From the NCBI GenBank assembly GCA_021785805.1, contig JAJYEJ010000030.1:1-11678 (forward strand): a stretch of DNA of 11,678 bases, read 5' to 3'. Shown here piece after piece: positions 1 through 6,091 of the stretch (its first letter is position 1; each line of letters begins with the position of its first letter). The notes under the pieces are model-generated. The model did no database searches and was not told the origin of the DNA. It saw nothing but the letters and a program-made list of their open reading frames with translations. Origin of the DNA: Microcaldota archaeon. Its GTDB lineage: Archaea > Micrarchaeota > Micrarchaeia > Micrarchaeales > Micrarchaeaceae. Position numbers and translations under genes: made by a program.

Positions 1-17
1 TCAAGTATATTAGACAT
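1..17 (-). CDS. Possible start of a gene leaving the window (partial)
   Basis: An ATG read on the minus strand at 17-15 opens a frame beginning M-S-N-I-L that runs off the left edge. An SD-like AAGTGA (28-23) lies 5 bases before it, and a TATA-like AATATATC (about 85-78) lies 60-65 bases upstream, which would leave a leader of about 40 bases. Only five codons are visible, so no product can be named and the call rests on signal spacing alone. Confidence 0.28.
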
Positions 18-77
18 TGAATTCACTTAGTTGAGCAAAATTAGCCTTTCTGACGTAAAAATGCCCTTGCCTTAGCA

Positions 78-86
78 GATATATTC
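78..86 (-). promoter_or_regulatory. TATA-like box before the left-edge gene
   Basis: The minus strand reads GAATATATC here. An archaeal TATA box at this place predicts a transcript start near 57 on the minus strand, upstream of the possible ATG at 17. It lies just beyond the T-run (105-102) that could end the candidate RNA to its right. This is a motif-only call. Confidence 0.3.
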
Positions 87-100
87 TCTTGATAAGCTAT

Positions 101-300
101 TAAAAGGTTTGCCCGGTGCCGGAAATCAGGTATTTTACTATGCCTGCGCACGGATGGCTTCGATGGGAAGCCCCTGCACTTGACCCTGTGGTCTCGTCGA
201 TGCCATGCGTCGCCTTTCGCCTAACGTTATGCCTCAGAAGGAGATAGTATTCACACCGGATATCGTCAGGACAGGACTCCGCCATTCTCAGTTGTATGGA
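101..300 (-). ncRNA. Candidate structured RNA, unassigned
   Basis: Bases 1-322 contain no recognisable complete protein gene, but the minus strand shows a nested fold. Bases 260-253 pair with 119-112 (core CCGGTG/CACCGG), 249-244 with 141-136 (TACTAT/ATAGTA), and 209-203 with 153-147 (CGCATGG/CCGTGCG). The last helix encloses two hairpins: GACC-ACAG-GGTC (193-182) and GGCTTC-CCATC-GAAGCC (172-156). Several of these helices contain G-U pairs (for example 205/151 and 260/112) that would be A-C mismatches in the plus-strand transcript, so the minus strand is favoured. A TATA-like CATAAATAT at 327-319 predicts a start near 298, and a short T-run at 105-102 could end the RNA. I could not match it to RNase P RNA, SRP RNA, 5S rRNA, tRNA or box C/D RNA motifs. 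The fold was found by eye and some pairing is expected by chance. Confidence 0.32.
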
Positions 301-318
301 TCCGACAGCATGCACTGG

Positions 319-327
319 ATATTTATG
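319..327 (-). promoter_or_regulatory. TATA-like box before the candidate RNA
   Basis: The minus strand reads CATAAATAT, overlapping the stop codon of the beta-propeller gene. A start about 25 bases downstream would fall near 298, just before the folded region. The placement is what suggests a separate transcript instead of a 3' tail of the propeller mRNA. Confidence 0.35.
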
Positions 328-1279
328 TAAGCACCGATACTACGCCTGAGCCGTTTGGGATGTAAACGTAGCCATTCCCGGAATCATAAGTGCCTATGCC
401 ACTACTGCCGCCTACAGCAACATTTCCAACTAAAGAGGTCCCTGAGATGACTGAAACTTCAGTTCCTGTGCCTGATACGTATATGTATCCGTTGCCTGGA
501 TTGTACAATATCCCATCCGGATTGCTGACTACAGGTATATTGGCTATTAGGGAGGTGCCGGAAAAGACAGAAACGCTCCCGAGAGCGTTGTTATTTGATA
601 TGTATACATAGCCATTGCTGGGGTCGTACGCTCCGCGGAGAGGCTCAGAGGCAGTTGGCACGGTCGTGATTACAGATGTGCCTGAGATTATCGAGACTGA
701 TGACGAGCCTGAATTTGATACGTAGAGGTAACCGTTATTCGGGTCGTAAGTTGCGAATTCCGGGTAGGTCTGCACAGGCACGTTTGTGACCAGCGAAGTT
801 CCTGAGATTACCGATACGCTGCTGGAGCCGAAATTTGGGACATACACATAACCATTACCGGAGTCGTATGTGGCAGATTCGGGATCGGTCTGCACCGGTA
901 CATTGCTCATTATCGAAGTGCCTGAAATGACAGCGACTGTGCCCGTACCCCAGTCTGTGACATACACATATCCATTCCCGGAATCGTATGTCCCAAATTG
1001 AAGAGCACCTCCAATGGTCTCGGTTTTGATAAGTGAAGTTCCAGAGACTATGTAAATATTTCCAGTGTTCTGGGCTGACGGTACGTATACATATCCGTTG
1101 CTGGGATCGTAGATTGATGTTAGAAGGTCTCCAGAACTGATCAATATGTTCCCTACCAGGCTGAGCCCCGAGAGCACACTGATGTAGTCGCTACTGGTGA
1201 CATACACATATCCGTTCCCGGAATCATACGCGGCCCAATCTTGTGATTCAGAAAGTTGTACGTTTCCAACAAGCGAAAG
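323..1279 (-). repeat. Eight tandem propeller-blade repeats (about 120 bp each)
   Basis: The coding DNA for residues about 167-484 is a diverged tandem array with a spacing of 39-41 codons. On the plus strand each unit contains a recognisable acatacacatatccgttccc-like segment, best conserved near 840, 960 and 1200. Similarity is high enough to suggest intragenic duplication, and blade number may vary between strains. Confidence 0.8.
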
Positions 1280-1777
1280 AGAACTCGACGATCCCTCTGT
1301 TACTGCCTCGCGCACCGTGGCGAACCTCGCTATCAGATCGCTCTGGCCCGCCTGGTCATACTCAACCCAGAGGTAACCTGAGTAAGGTGTCCCGATCGTT
1401 GCACTCGATGAGAGAGGGCACGAGACGCTTACGCTCTCCTCCTGCCCAGGTTCAAGGTTAGAGGACCCTGATGGTGCGAAGGACGAGGGCGCAGTGGTCG
1501 TGTTGGTGCAGGCGAATCCCACTACGGTGACATTGGGTCCCTGATACCCGTATGTTAGGGAAAGCGTACCGTCAGTGGCCAGGAGCGGATTGCTGCAGAG
1601 GTATCCTGGAGATGCTACGCACGTCCCTCCAAGGAAATTTGCACCGTTGAAGATACCCAACGAGTAGAGCGCACCCAGGACCACCGCTATGATGAGGATG
1701 GCCCACCCATAGGTCATGAGGTACTCCATTGCGGACTGGGACTTTCCGACATGGTCGCGCACCATCTTACCATCCAT
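323..1777 (-). CDS. Secreted beta-propeller with class III signal peptide
   Basis: This 484-residue protein is probably exported and displayed at the cell surface. Residues 9-43 form a class III signal: a charged N-terminus, then GKSQSAMEYLMTYGWAI and a hydrophobic helix. Cleavage by a prepilin-type peptidase is expected before Q14 (K-S at -2/-1), leaving the helix as a pilin-like anchor. Residues 44-160 form a stalk domain with four cysteines (C53, C61, C90, C120), enough for two disulfides. Residues about 167-484 hold eight repeats of about 40 residues. Each has a Y-[DN]-x2-N-G-Y-[VIL]-Y-[VI] core, with the first Tyr at 184, 223, 264, 304, 344, 384, 425 and 464, followed by an ISGTSL-like turn. 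This is the pattern of YVTN-type beta-propellers, and seven or eight blades are likely. The ligand is unknown; adhesion is plausible. The ATG at 1777 is supported by a TATA-like box about 25 bases upstream; M5 is an alternative start. Confidence 0.86.
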   Translation of the reverse strand: MDGKMVRDHVGKSQSAMEYLMTYGWAILIIAVVLGALYSLGIFNGANFLGGTCVASPGYLCSNPLLATDGTLSLTYGYQGPNVTVVGFACTNTTTAPSSFAPSGSSNLEPGQEESVSVSCPLSSSATIGTPYSGYLWVEYDQAGQSDLIARFATVREAVTEGSSSSLSLVGNVQLSESQDWAAYDSGNGYVYVTSSDYISVLSGLSLVGNILISSGDLLTSIYDPSNGYVYVPSAQNTGNIYIVSGTSLIKTETIGGALQFGTYDSGNGYVYVTDWGTGTVAVISGTSIMSNVPVQTDPESATYDSGNGYVYVPNFGSSSVSVISGTSLVTNVPVQTYPEFATYDPNNGYLYVSNSGSSSVSIISGTSVITTVPTASEPLRGAYDPSNGYVYISNNNALGSVSVFSGTSLIANIPVVSNPDGILYNPGNGYIYVSGTGTEVSVISGTSLVGNVAVGGSSGIGTYDSGNGYVYIPNGSGVVSVLT

Positions 1778-1798
1778 GTTGCTACTGCACTGGCAAGA

Positions 1799-1808
1799 CT
1801 TTTATGGT
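1799..1808 (-). promoter_or_regulatory. TATA box of the beta-propeller gene
   Basis: The minus strand reads ACCATAAAAG, centred about 26 bases before the ATG at 1777. This predicts a leaderless or nearly leaderless transcript, consistent with the absence of an SD motif before the ATG. It lies in the 47-base gap behind the methyltransferase stop codon, so the propeller gene can be transcribed independently. Confidence 0.45.
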
Positions 1809-1824
1809 TTATTACTGATCCGAT

Positions 1825-3030
1825 TCATGCACGATTCGGCCCGGATCCCTCGCTGTTCCCTCCTGTCTCCAGCACAAGGAGTTCCCTCGCGACTATCTGA
1901 TCGGATCTGCGATATATGAATTTGCTGAAATCAGCATGCCTGAACCTTACTCTCTTGTAGCCCAGGCTTTCCAGTTGGTTCAGGACAGGAAGGTGGACTA
2001 TCCCGTGGCCTAGGCTCCATGCCGGAACAGCTATGCAGCAACGTGAGCCATGATCCAGCTGCGGCTTTAGATTAATCAGGAACCTCCTTATCAGTGCGTT
2101 GCATTCCTGTATGCTCTTTTTCAGTACCTCCGGGCTTGGGACCTGCGTCAATGGCCTACCCAGATATGTTTCACTCACTACGCAATCGAAATGCGTCTTC
2201 CACTTGCAGACAGTCGCATCCGCGCACGCGATCCCCTGCGTGTCTATGTCGAGCCCGAACTCCTTCCCGAGCCACTGGAGGTTCTCCTTCGTATAATCGA
2301 CCATCTGCTGCCTGACGTCACTTCCTGTCAATTTGCATCGCTTCAGTGCAGCCTCCATCAGTACTACCCCGGTGCCGCAGAATGGGTCCAGAACCGTGCT
2401 GCCCGGCCCTGCTTTTGCCAGGTTGAGCATTATCTGCGCGAGCTTAGGAGGCAGCATGCCTGTTTTTGTGTCCCTTTTAGGCCTACCATAGTCCCTTTTG
2501 GCGTATCTCTCTATGTCCTGGACCCCTATGGTCCTGGCAAGATACGTCTCGTCCTGGCTCCTGACGATCAGGAATTCATATCCATATTCACCGGTAAGGT
2601 CATTGTGGATCACCTGTGCGCTGTTTAATTCAGGCCCGTTCCCGATAGTCACGTTCGTCTTGTAACCCTTCTTCTGGAGGCGTCTGGCTATATCGAATGA
2701 TAGGCGGTGCATCTGCGCCGTACTGACGCGCATTGAATACGCGCTTATGCCTAGGCGGACCTTGCGGGCCGTATCTTGCTTCTGCGTTATGTAATCGATT
2801 ATCCCTCCACGCGATCCGGAATATATCTTGTTCATATGGGAGGATGGTATGACCTTTACCACTTCGCCTGTTTTTATCACGCCACCTAGGCCTTGATGCA
2901 GTACATCCTGGTGTCCATCATTCATCAGGACACTATCTTGGGATATGCGCTTGATCGATTCCGGGCCGAATACCGACTCGAGCTCCGCGATGCTCAGGCC
3001 GGGCTGTCGCCCTAGTATAAAGATAAGCAT
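1825..3030 (-). CDS. TRM11-type tRNA (guanine-N2) methyltransferase-like protein
   Basis: This 401-residue protein looks like a SAM-dependent RNA methyltransferase of the TRM11/Trm-G10 group (COG1041), which methylates guanine in tRNA. Residues 1-165 match the length and position of the N-terminal plus THUMP region. Residues 180-205 carry the family signature D-Y-G-R-P...D...GMLPPKLAQIM. The SAM-binding motif I is DPFCGTG at 215-221, with the acidic end of strand 2 near D238. The catalytic motif IV, usually DPPY or NPPY in N2-guanine enzymes, is replaced here by S-E-T-Y-L-G-R-P (286-293). Substrate position and even activity are therefore uncertain, although the replacement may be a trait of a subfamily. 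The ATG at 3030 begins the conserved MLIFILGR segment and has a GGGGTT stretch just upstream. The C-terminal tail (about 388-401) is polar and likely disordered. Confidence 0.85.
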   Translation of the reverse strand: MLIFILGRQPGLSIAELESVFGPESIKRISQDSVLMNDGHQDVLHQGLGGVIKTGEVVKVIPSSHMNKIYSGSRGGIIDYITQKQDTARKVRLGISAYSMRVSTAQMHRLSFDIARRLQKKGYKTNVTIGNGPELNSAQVIHNDLTGEYGYEFLIVRSQDETYLARTIGVQDIERYAKRDYGRPKRDTKTGMLPPKLAQIMLNLAKAGPGSTVLDPFCGTGVVLMEAALKRCKLTGSDVRQQMVDYTKENLQWLGKEFGLDIDTQGIACADATVCKWKTHFDCVVSETYLGRPLTQVPSPEVLKKSIQECNALIRRFLINLKPQLDHGSRCCIAVPAWSLGHGIVHLPVLNQLESLGYKRVRFRHADFSKFIYRRSDQIVARELLVLETGGNSEGSGPNRA

Positions 3031-3063
3031 GATGAACCCCTAGGGATTTATTCCCCTTGTGCA

Positions 3064-3073
3064 GAATTTAATG
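3064..3073 (-). promoter_or_regulatory. TATA-like box before the TRM11-type gene
   Basis: The minus strand reads CCATTAAATT. Its centre is about 39 bases before the ATG at 3030, predicting a leader of about 13 bases that would include the GGGGTT stretch. It lies in the 97-base gap behind the unknown gene, which otherwise shows only a modest polypyrimidine tract. Confidence 0.38.
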
Positions 3074-3127
3074 GTATCTGTCCTCTCAGGGGCTATGCCT
3101 GGAGCAGGAGACAGAGGATAAGCAGGA

Positions 3128-3847
3128 TTATACCCCGTGGAACCAGAAGCCCTTCTCCTTGGCGCCGGCCTTTTTGCCCAGAATCTTGCCAAGTAATGAG
3201 TTTTTGCCGTTCTTATTCGCAGCGGTAGAGGCTTGGGCTGTCGCGCTCTTTCCGAAAACATCCGGATACTGGGCCGCGTACTCGTTCTGCCACTCGATTT
3301 GCTTTTTCTGTTTGTCGACTTCAGCCTCGGCCATCTTCTTCGTCCACTCGGGTTTTATTTTTTTCCACTCATCGAGGGTGTAGCCGTAAGGCGGCCTTTC
3401 CCTGATCCTTTCAGGGTTGTGCGAATAAGTGTAGAACTCCTTGTAGTAGTCGTAGTCCCTCTCGACTATAGCCTTCCTGTCCACGTGTATTCCTTCCTTC
3501 TCGAAGAATGCTATGAGCTCGTCGAGGCTCATCTTGTCCTTCATGTTGTCGGCGCCCACAGGATTGTATATTACGACAATCCTGTTCTTCACATATTCTA
3601 CCCTTGCCTTTATCACTGGCTCTAGAAGCATTATCCTGTATTGCAGCCTTGCGGCATATTCCATGCTAACCATGTCCTGATGGCTTATGTTTCCGAACGT
3701 CACCTCCTTTATCATACGGTACGGGACATGGTACTTCTTGCCGTCTGCCTCGGCTATGTAATCCTTTGAGGTATCGTATTCCTCCCCCTTTCCGCTCTTA
3801 AGTTCCTTCTCGTACAGGTTTTGCTCTTGATGATCTCTTCGGTCCAT
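3128..3847 (-). CDS. Conserved-looking unknown protein, likely partner of tes
   Basis: I do not recognise this protein as a named family. Numbering is from the ATG at 3847 (239 residues), preferred over a GTG three codons upstream because a GTGA motif sits 5 bases before it. Residues 1-45 are polar and charged. Residues about 48-123 have a beta-alpha-beta-beta-alpha-beta look: VTFGNISHQDMVSMEYAARL, then PVIKARVEYV and RIVVIYNP, then MSLDELIAFFEKEGI. That resembles an HMA-type ferredoxin fold, but with no CxxC metal motif; the protein has no cysteine at all. Residues 131-143 are rich in aromatic residues (DYDYYKEFYTYSH). A charged helix (about 158-190), a disordered Ala/Asn/Lys linker and a basic SLLGKILGKKAGAKEKG tail ending in FWFHGV follow. 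The gene starts 36 bases after the tes stop on the same strand, so co-transcription is likely. A lipid- or cluster-related role is a guess from context. Confidence 0.8.
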   Translation of the reverse strand: MDRRDHQEQNLYEKELKSGKGEEYDTSKDYIAEADGKKYHVPYRMIKEVTFGNISHQDMVSMEYAARLQYRIMLLEPVIKARVEYVKNRIVVIYNPVGADNMKDKMSLDELIAFFEKEGIHVDRKAIVERDYDYYKEFYTYSHNPERIRERPPYGYTLDEWKKIKPEWTKKMAEAEVDKQKKQIEWQNEYAAQYPDVFGKSATAQASTAANKNGKNSLLGKILGKKAGAKEKGFWFHGV

Positions 3848-3883
3848 GCATGTCACTGTTTCCGAGTCTACTTTAGTATGCAG

Positions 3884-5923
3884 TCAGTGCCCTCCGCATC
3901 CGCAGCTGTCGCCGCTGGATTCCTCTGCGCCACAGCCGCAATTCCCTCCGCATCCGCAGCTGTCGCCCTCCTCCGCTTTCGTCTGTATGGAGCTGTTCGA
4001 CATGACCATTTGCTGTATCTGCTGCACCTTCTGCGCGCTCTGTGTCGGCTTTATCTGGAACGGCTTCGGATTGGACACGCTCATTGGCTCGTTCTGGAAG
4101 TTGTGCACACCTTTCCCCCCATTTACCGGAAGAGCGAAGTAGTCGGTGAGTTTGCAGTATGTGTCGATGTATTCTTGCGTGGCCTCTAGGCCCTTTACGT
4201 CCCTCAAGTATTTGTCTTCCCTGTATGTCCAGCCTGGGTGCAGCGTCTCCCAGTCCTTTGAGGGTATGCTGTACTGCCTCTGTATCTTGTCCCTGTACAC
4301 CTCAGGGAATACGTTAAATGTGCAGAAAGGCAGGACCTCTCCGTCAGGCTGCACGTAGTGTATGTCGCACTTCTCCACCCTGTGTATGTCGTAGGTGTAT
4401 TCATCCTGGAAGTGCATCATCCCTATGAACATGCTGTTCATCTGCAGCTTGCCCATGGAGGCGAAGTCATGCTTCGTGAATATAGAGAGCAGGAGTTTTG
4501 CGAAGTTTATGGACTTCGGCTGCTTGCTCTTCTCTATGAACCTCGGCAGCGCGAGCAGGTACTTCGTTGCCATGACCCTCCTTTTCAACCTGCTGTGGCC
4601 CTGCATTTCCTGTATTGCGTTCTGCAGGTGCTCTACGAATCCTGTTGCATCGAAGAACTCCGTAAGCGGCACTACCTTTTTGTCGGTATCCAGGAACAGG
4701 TAGGTCCCGGCACCGCACGCGAAGTGTATGGACAGGTCGTACTTGTACTCACCTGTCAGCGCTTCTATGAACCTGTTTATTCCGCCGACATAAGGCACCG
4801 AGAACCAGTGGTCCTTCCTTATGACCCCATTGGTCTGCTCCTCTATGAGCTTGATCGCCCCAGGTATGGATATCCTCTGCTTCTCCCTCAGCCTTGACGG
4901 CATCCTGCCAACCAGCGAAACGGGCTGGAAGTTGATCGCCCTCACTATATCTACATTATTGAGACTGAAGTTTATCATCGACCCGAGCTCGTGGTCGTTT
5001 ATCGTCCTTATGACTGTCGGGACCAATACCACCCCCATTCCGGCTTTCCTTGCCGCCTTCAGCGCGAGTGGGGTCTCCCAGTGGTTCTTGGGATTCGCTC
5101 TCTTGCTCACCCCGTCAAAGCTCATGTATAGCGTACTTACTCCGGCATGCCTCAGCCTGACCGCCATGTCTGGATTCAGTCCGAGGTTTATCCCTGTCGT
5201 GTTGAGCTGTATCTGATCGAAACCAGCCTTCTTCGCCCTCCTGACTATCTCCTCTATTTCAGGATGCATGGTTGGCTCGCCTCCACTGATTTGGAGGGCG
5301 TTTGCCGGTATAGGCTTCTGGTTCCTTAGGTTAACGAACATCTTCTCGAGCTCGTCGACCGTAGGCTCGTATATCGGCTCCCCTTCCTTGGCGTAGAAGA
5401 AGCAGTACCAGCACGACAGGTGGCATCGGTTGGTGACTACCACGTTCGCAAGCCCAGTGTGGGACTTGTGCCTCTGGCACATACCGCATTCGAACGGGCA
5501 CATGGCCCCGGTTGCCTTGTAGTTGGGGTTGTCGAAGCCTCTTCCGAAGTAGTTGTACTTCCTCATCTTCATGTACATCTCATAATCTTCCCAGTACTTC
5601 TCTACTGTCCATTTATGATCCGGGCAGTACTTCCTGATCATTACGTTGTCTTCGTCCTTGTATATCGTCCCCTGTATGACGAGCTTGCACTCCGGGCACA
5701 CAGTCATGGTCTTCTCTATGACCGGCATCTTCTCCATCTCCTCCATTGTCCTATGGTAAGGAGCCAGGAGAGGGTCCATCGGAGCGCCTGCCTCTTCCGC
5801 CTTCATCTCCGGTCGCTTGTTATTTATGTTGCTGATCAGATTCTGGTCTATCTGTATCTGAGTCTCCATCTCGCTCGTGTTCTGTGGATGATTCGGCATA
5901 TTCATTACACCTGATAATATCAT
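3884..5923 (-). CDS. tes: Radical SAM tetraether lipid synthase with Cys-rich tail
   Basis: Tes joins the phytanyl chain ends of two archaeal diether lipids to make membrane-spanning tetraethers. Numbered from the ATG at 5923 (679 residues), the radical SAM cysteines are C167, C171 and C174 in TNRCHLSCWYCFFYAKEGEP, which closely recalls the MJ0619/Tes family. SGGEP lies at 213-217. Extra clusters or metal sites are served by C76/C79/C100 (CPECK...CPDH), C142/C146/C149 (CPFECGMC), C403, C519 and C533, as expected for a multi-cluster Tes. Residues after about 606 are unusual: a low-complexity Gln/Ser/Lys linker, then a tail with three CGC motifs (six cysteines) and a final His. The upstream TTG at 5935 lies too close to the TATA palindrome. 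ATG 5923 fits a near-leaderless start, and ATG 5899 with GGTG 6 bases upstream is an alternative. The unknown gene downstream is probably in the same operon. Confidence 0.93.
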   Translation of the reverse strand: MILSGVMNMPNHPQNTSEMETQIQIDQNLISNINNKRPEMKAEEAGAPMDPLLAPYHRTMEEMEKMPVIEKTMTVCPECKLVIQGTIYKDEDNVMIRKYCPDHKWTVEKYWEDYEMYMKMRKYNYFGRGFDNPNYKATGAMCPFECGMCQRHKSHTGLANVVVTNRCHLSCWYCFFYAKEGEPIYEPTVDELEKMFVNLRNQKPIPANALQISGGEPTMHPEIEEIVRRAKKAGFDQIQLNTTGINLGLNPDMAVRLRHAGVSTLYMSFDGVSKRANPKNHWETPLALKAARKAGMGVVLVPTVIRTINDHELGSMINFSLNNVDIVRAINFQPVSLVGRMPSRLREKQRISIPGAIKLIEEQTNGVIRKDHWFSVPYVGGINRFIEALTGEYKYDLSIHFACGAGTYLFLDTDKKVVPLTEFFDATGFVEHLQNAIQEMQGHSRLKRRVMATKYLLALPRFIEKSKQPKSINFAKLLLSIFTKHDFASMGKLQMNSMFIGMMHFQDEYTYDIHRVEKCDIHYVQPDGEVLPFCTFNVFPEVYRDKIQRQYSIPSKDWETLHPGWTYREDKYLRDVKGLEATQEYIDTYCKLTDYFALPVNGGKGVHNFQNEPMSVSNPKPFQIKPTQSAQKVQQIQQMVMSNSSIQTKAEEGDSCGCGGNCGCGAEESSGDSCGCGGH
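3890..3967. repeat. 24-bp perfect direct repeat in the tes 3' end
   Basis: The 24 bases at 3890-3913 recur exactly at 3944-3967, a spacing of 54 bases (18 codons, in frame). Each copy encodes GDSCGCGG of the tail. Perfect identity, including third codon positions, points to recent duplication or gene conversion of a Cys-rich module. Confidence 0.93.
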
Positions 5924-5942
5924 TAACGGATTCAAGTGCTTT

Positions 5943-5964
5943 CGAAAGTATTTAAATACTTTCG
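5943..5964. promoter_or_regulatory. 22-bp perfect palindrome with central TATA box
   Basis: CGAAAGTATTT is followed directly by its reverse complement, with TATTTAAATA at the centre. On the minus strand it predicts a tes start near 5928, a few bases before the ATG at 5923. On the plus strand it could fire toward the glycoprotein gene, but that gene has its own closer TATA box at 6056. The flanking CGAAAG arms extend the symmetry beyond what a TATA box needs, so the site may also bind a dimeric regulator that blocks TBP. Confidence 0.75.
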
Positions 5965-6055
5965 GAACAGTTTTTTACTTCCTTTCAGTTTTTGCAGGCC
6001 CCTTCAACAAGATATCGTGTCATGGCAGGCAAACTGTATTTTCTTGATGTATTTG

Positions 6056-6064
6056 ATATTTATA
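6056..6064 (+). promoter_or_regulatory. TATA box of the DUF4382-like gene
   Basis: ATATTTATA is centred 32 bases before the ATG at 6092, predicting a leader of about 7 bases. A GGTG motif lies 2 bases before the ATG, with a GGAGAT farther upstream. This promoter decides the start codon: the same frame is open back to a GTG at 5936, but that lies upstream of it. Confidence 0.6.
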
Positions 6065-6091
6065 GGTTGCTCTTGGAGATATAGTGGTGCG

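Noticed and set aside
101..300. The candidate RNA as archaeal RNase P RNA, SRP RNA or a tRNA.
   Set aside because: I found no GGAAGUCC-like CR I with a matching CR V, no GGAAG/GCAG SRP core and no T-arm consensus. The hairpin at 172-156 has TTCGATG on the plus strand but not tRNA stem geometry.
100..315. A 71-codon minus-strand reading frame in the left intergenic region.
   Set aside because: The protein has low-complexity, shadow-like composition with no family resemblance, no SD motif, and lies over the region that folds as RNA.
323..1279. The tandem units as a CRISPR array or satellite.
   Set aside because: Unit length (about 120 bp), reading-frame continuity and the conserved YDxxNGYVYV core show protein-domain repeats.
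4358..4897. A long plus-strand frame (179 codons) inside tes.
   Set aside because: It is antisense to conserved Tes sequence and its length follows from the codon bias of tes; no promoter or SD motif fits it. The same holds for plus-strand frames inside 5420-5914, 3233-3625 and 10471-10860.
5936..6091. An N-terminal extension of the glycoprotein from GTG at 5936.
   Set aside because: It would start inside the tes promoter region and lie upstream of the TATA box at 6056; the extension has a different composition and precedes a normal signal anchor at 6092.
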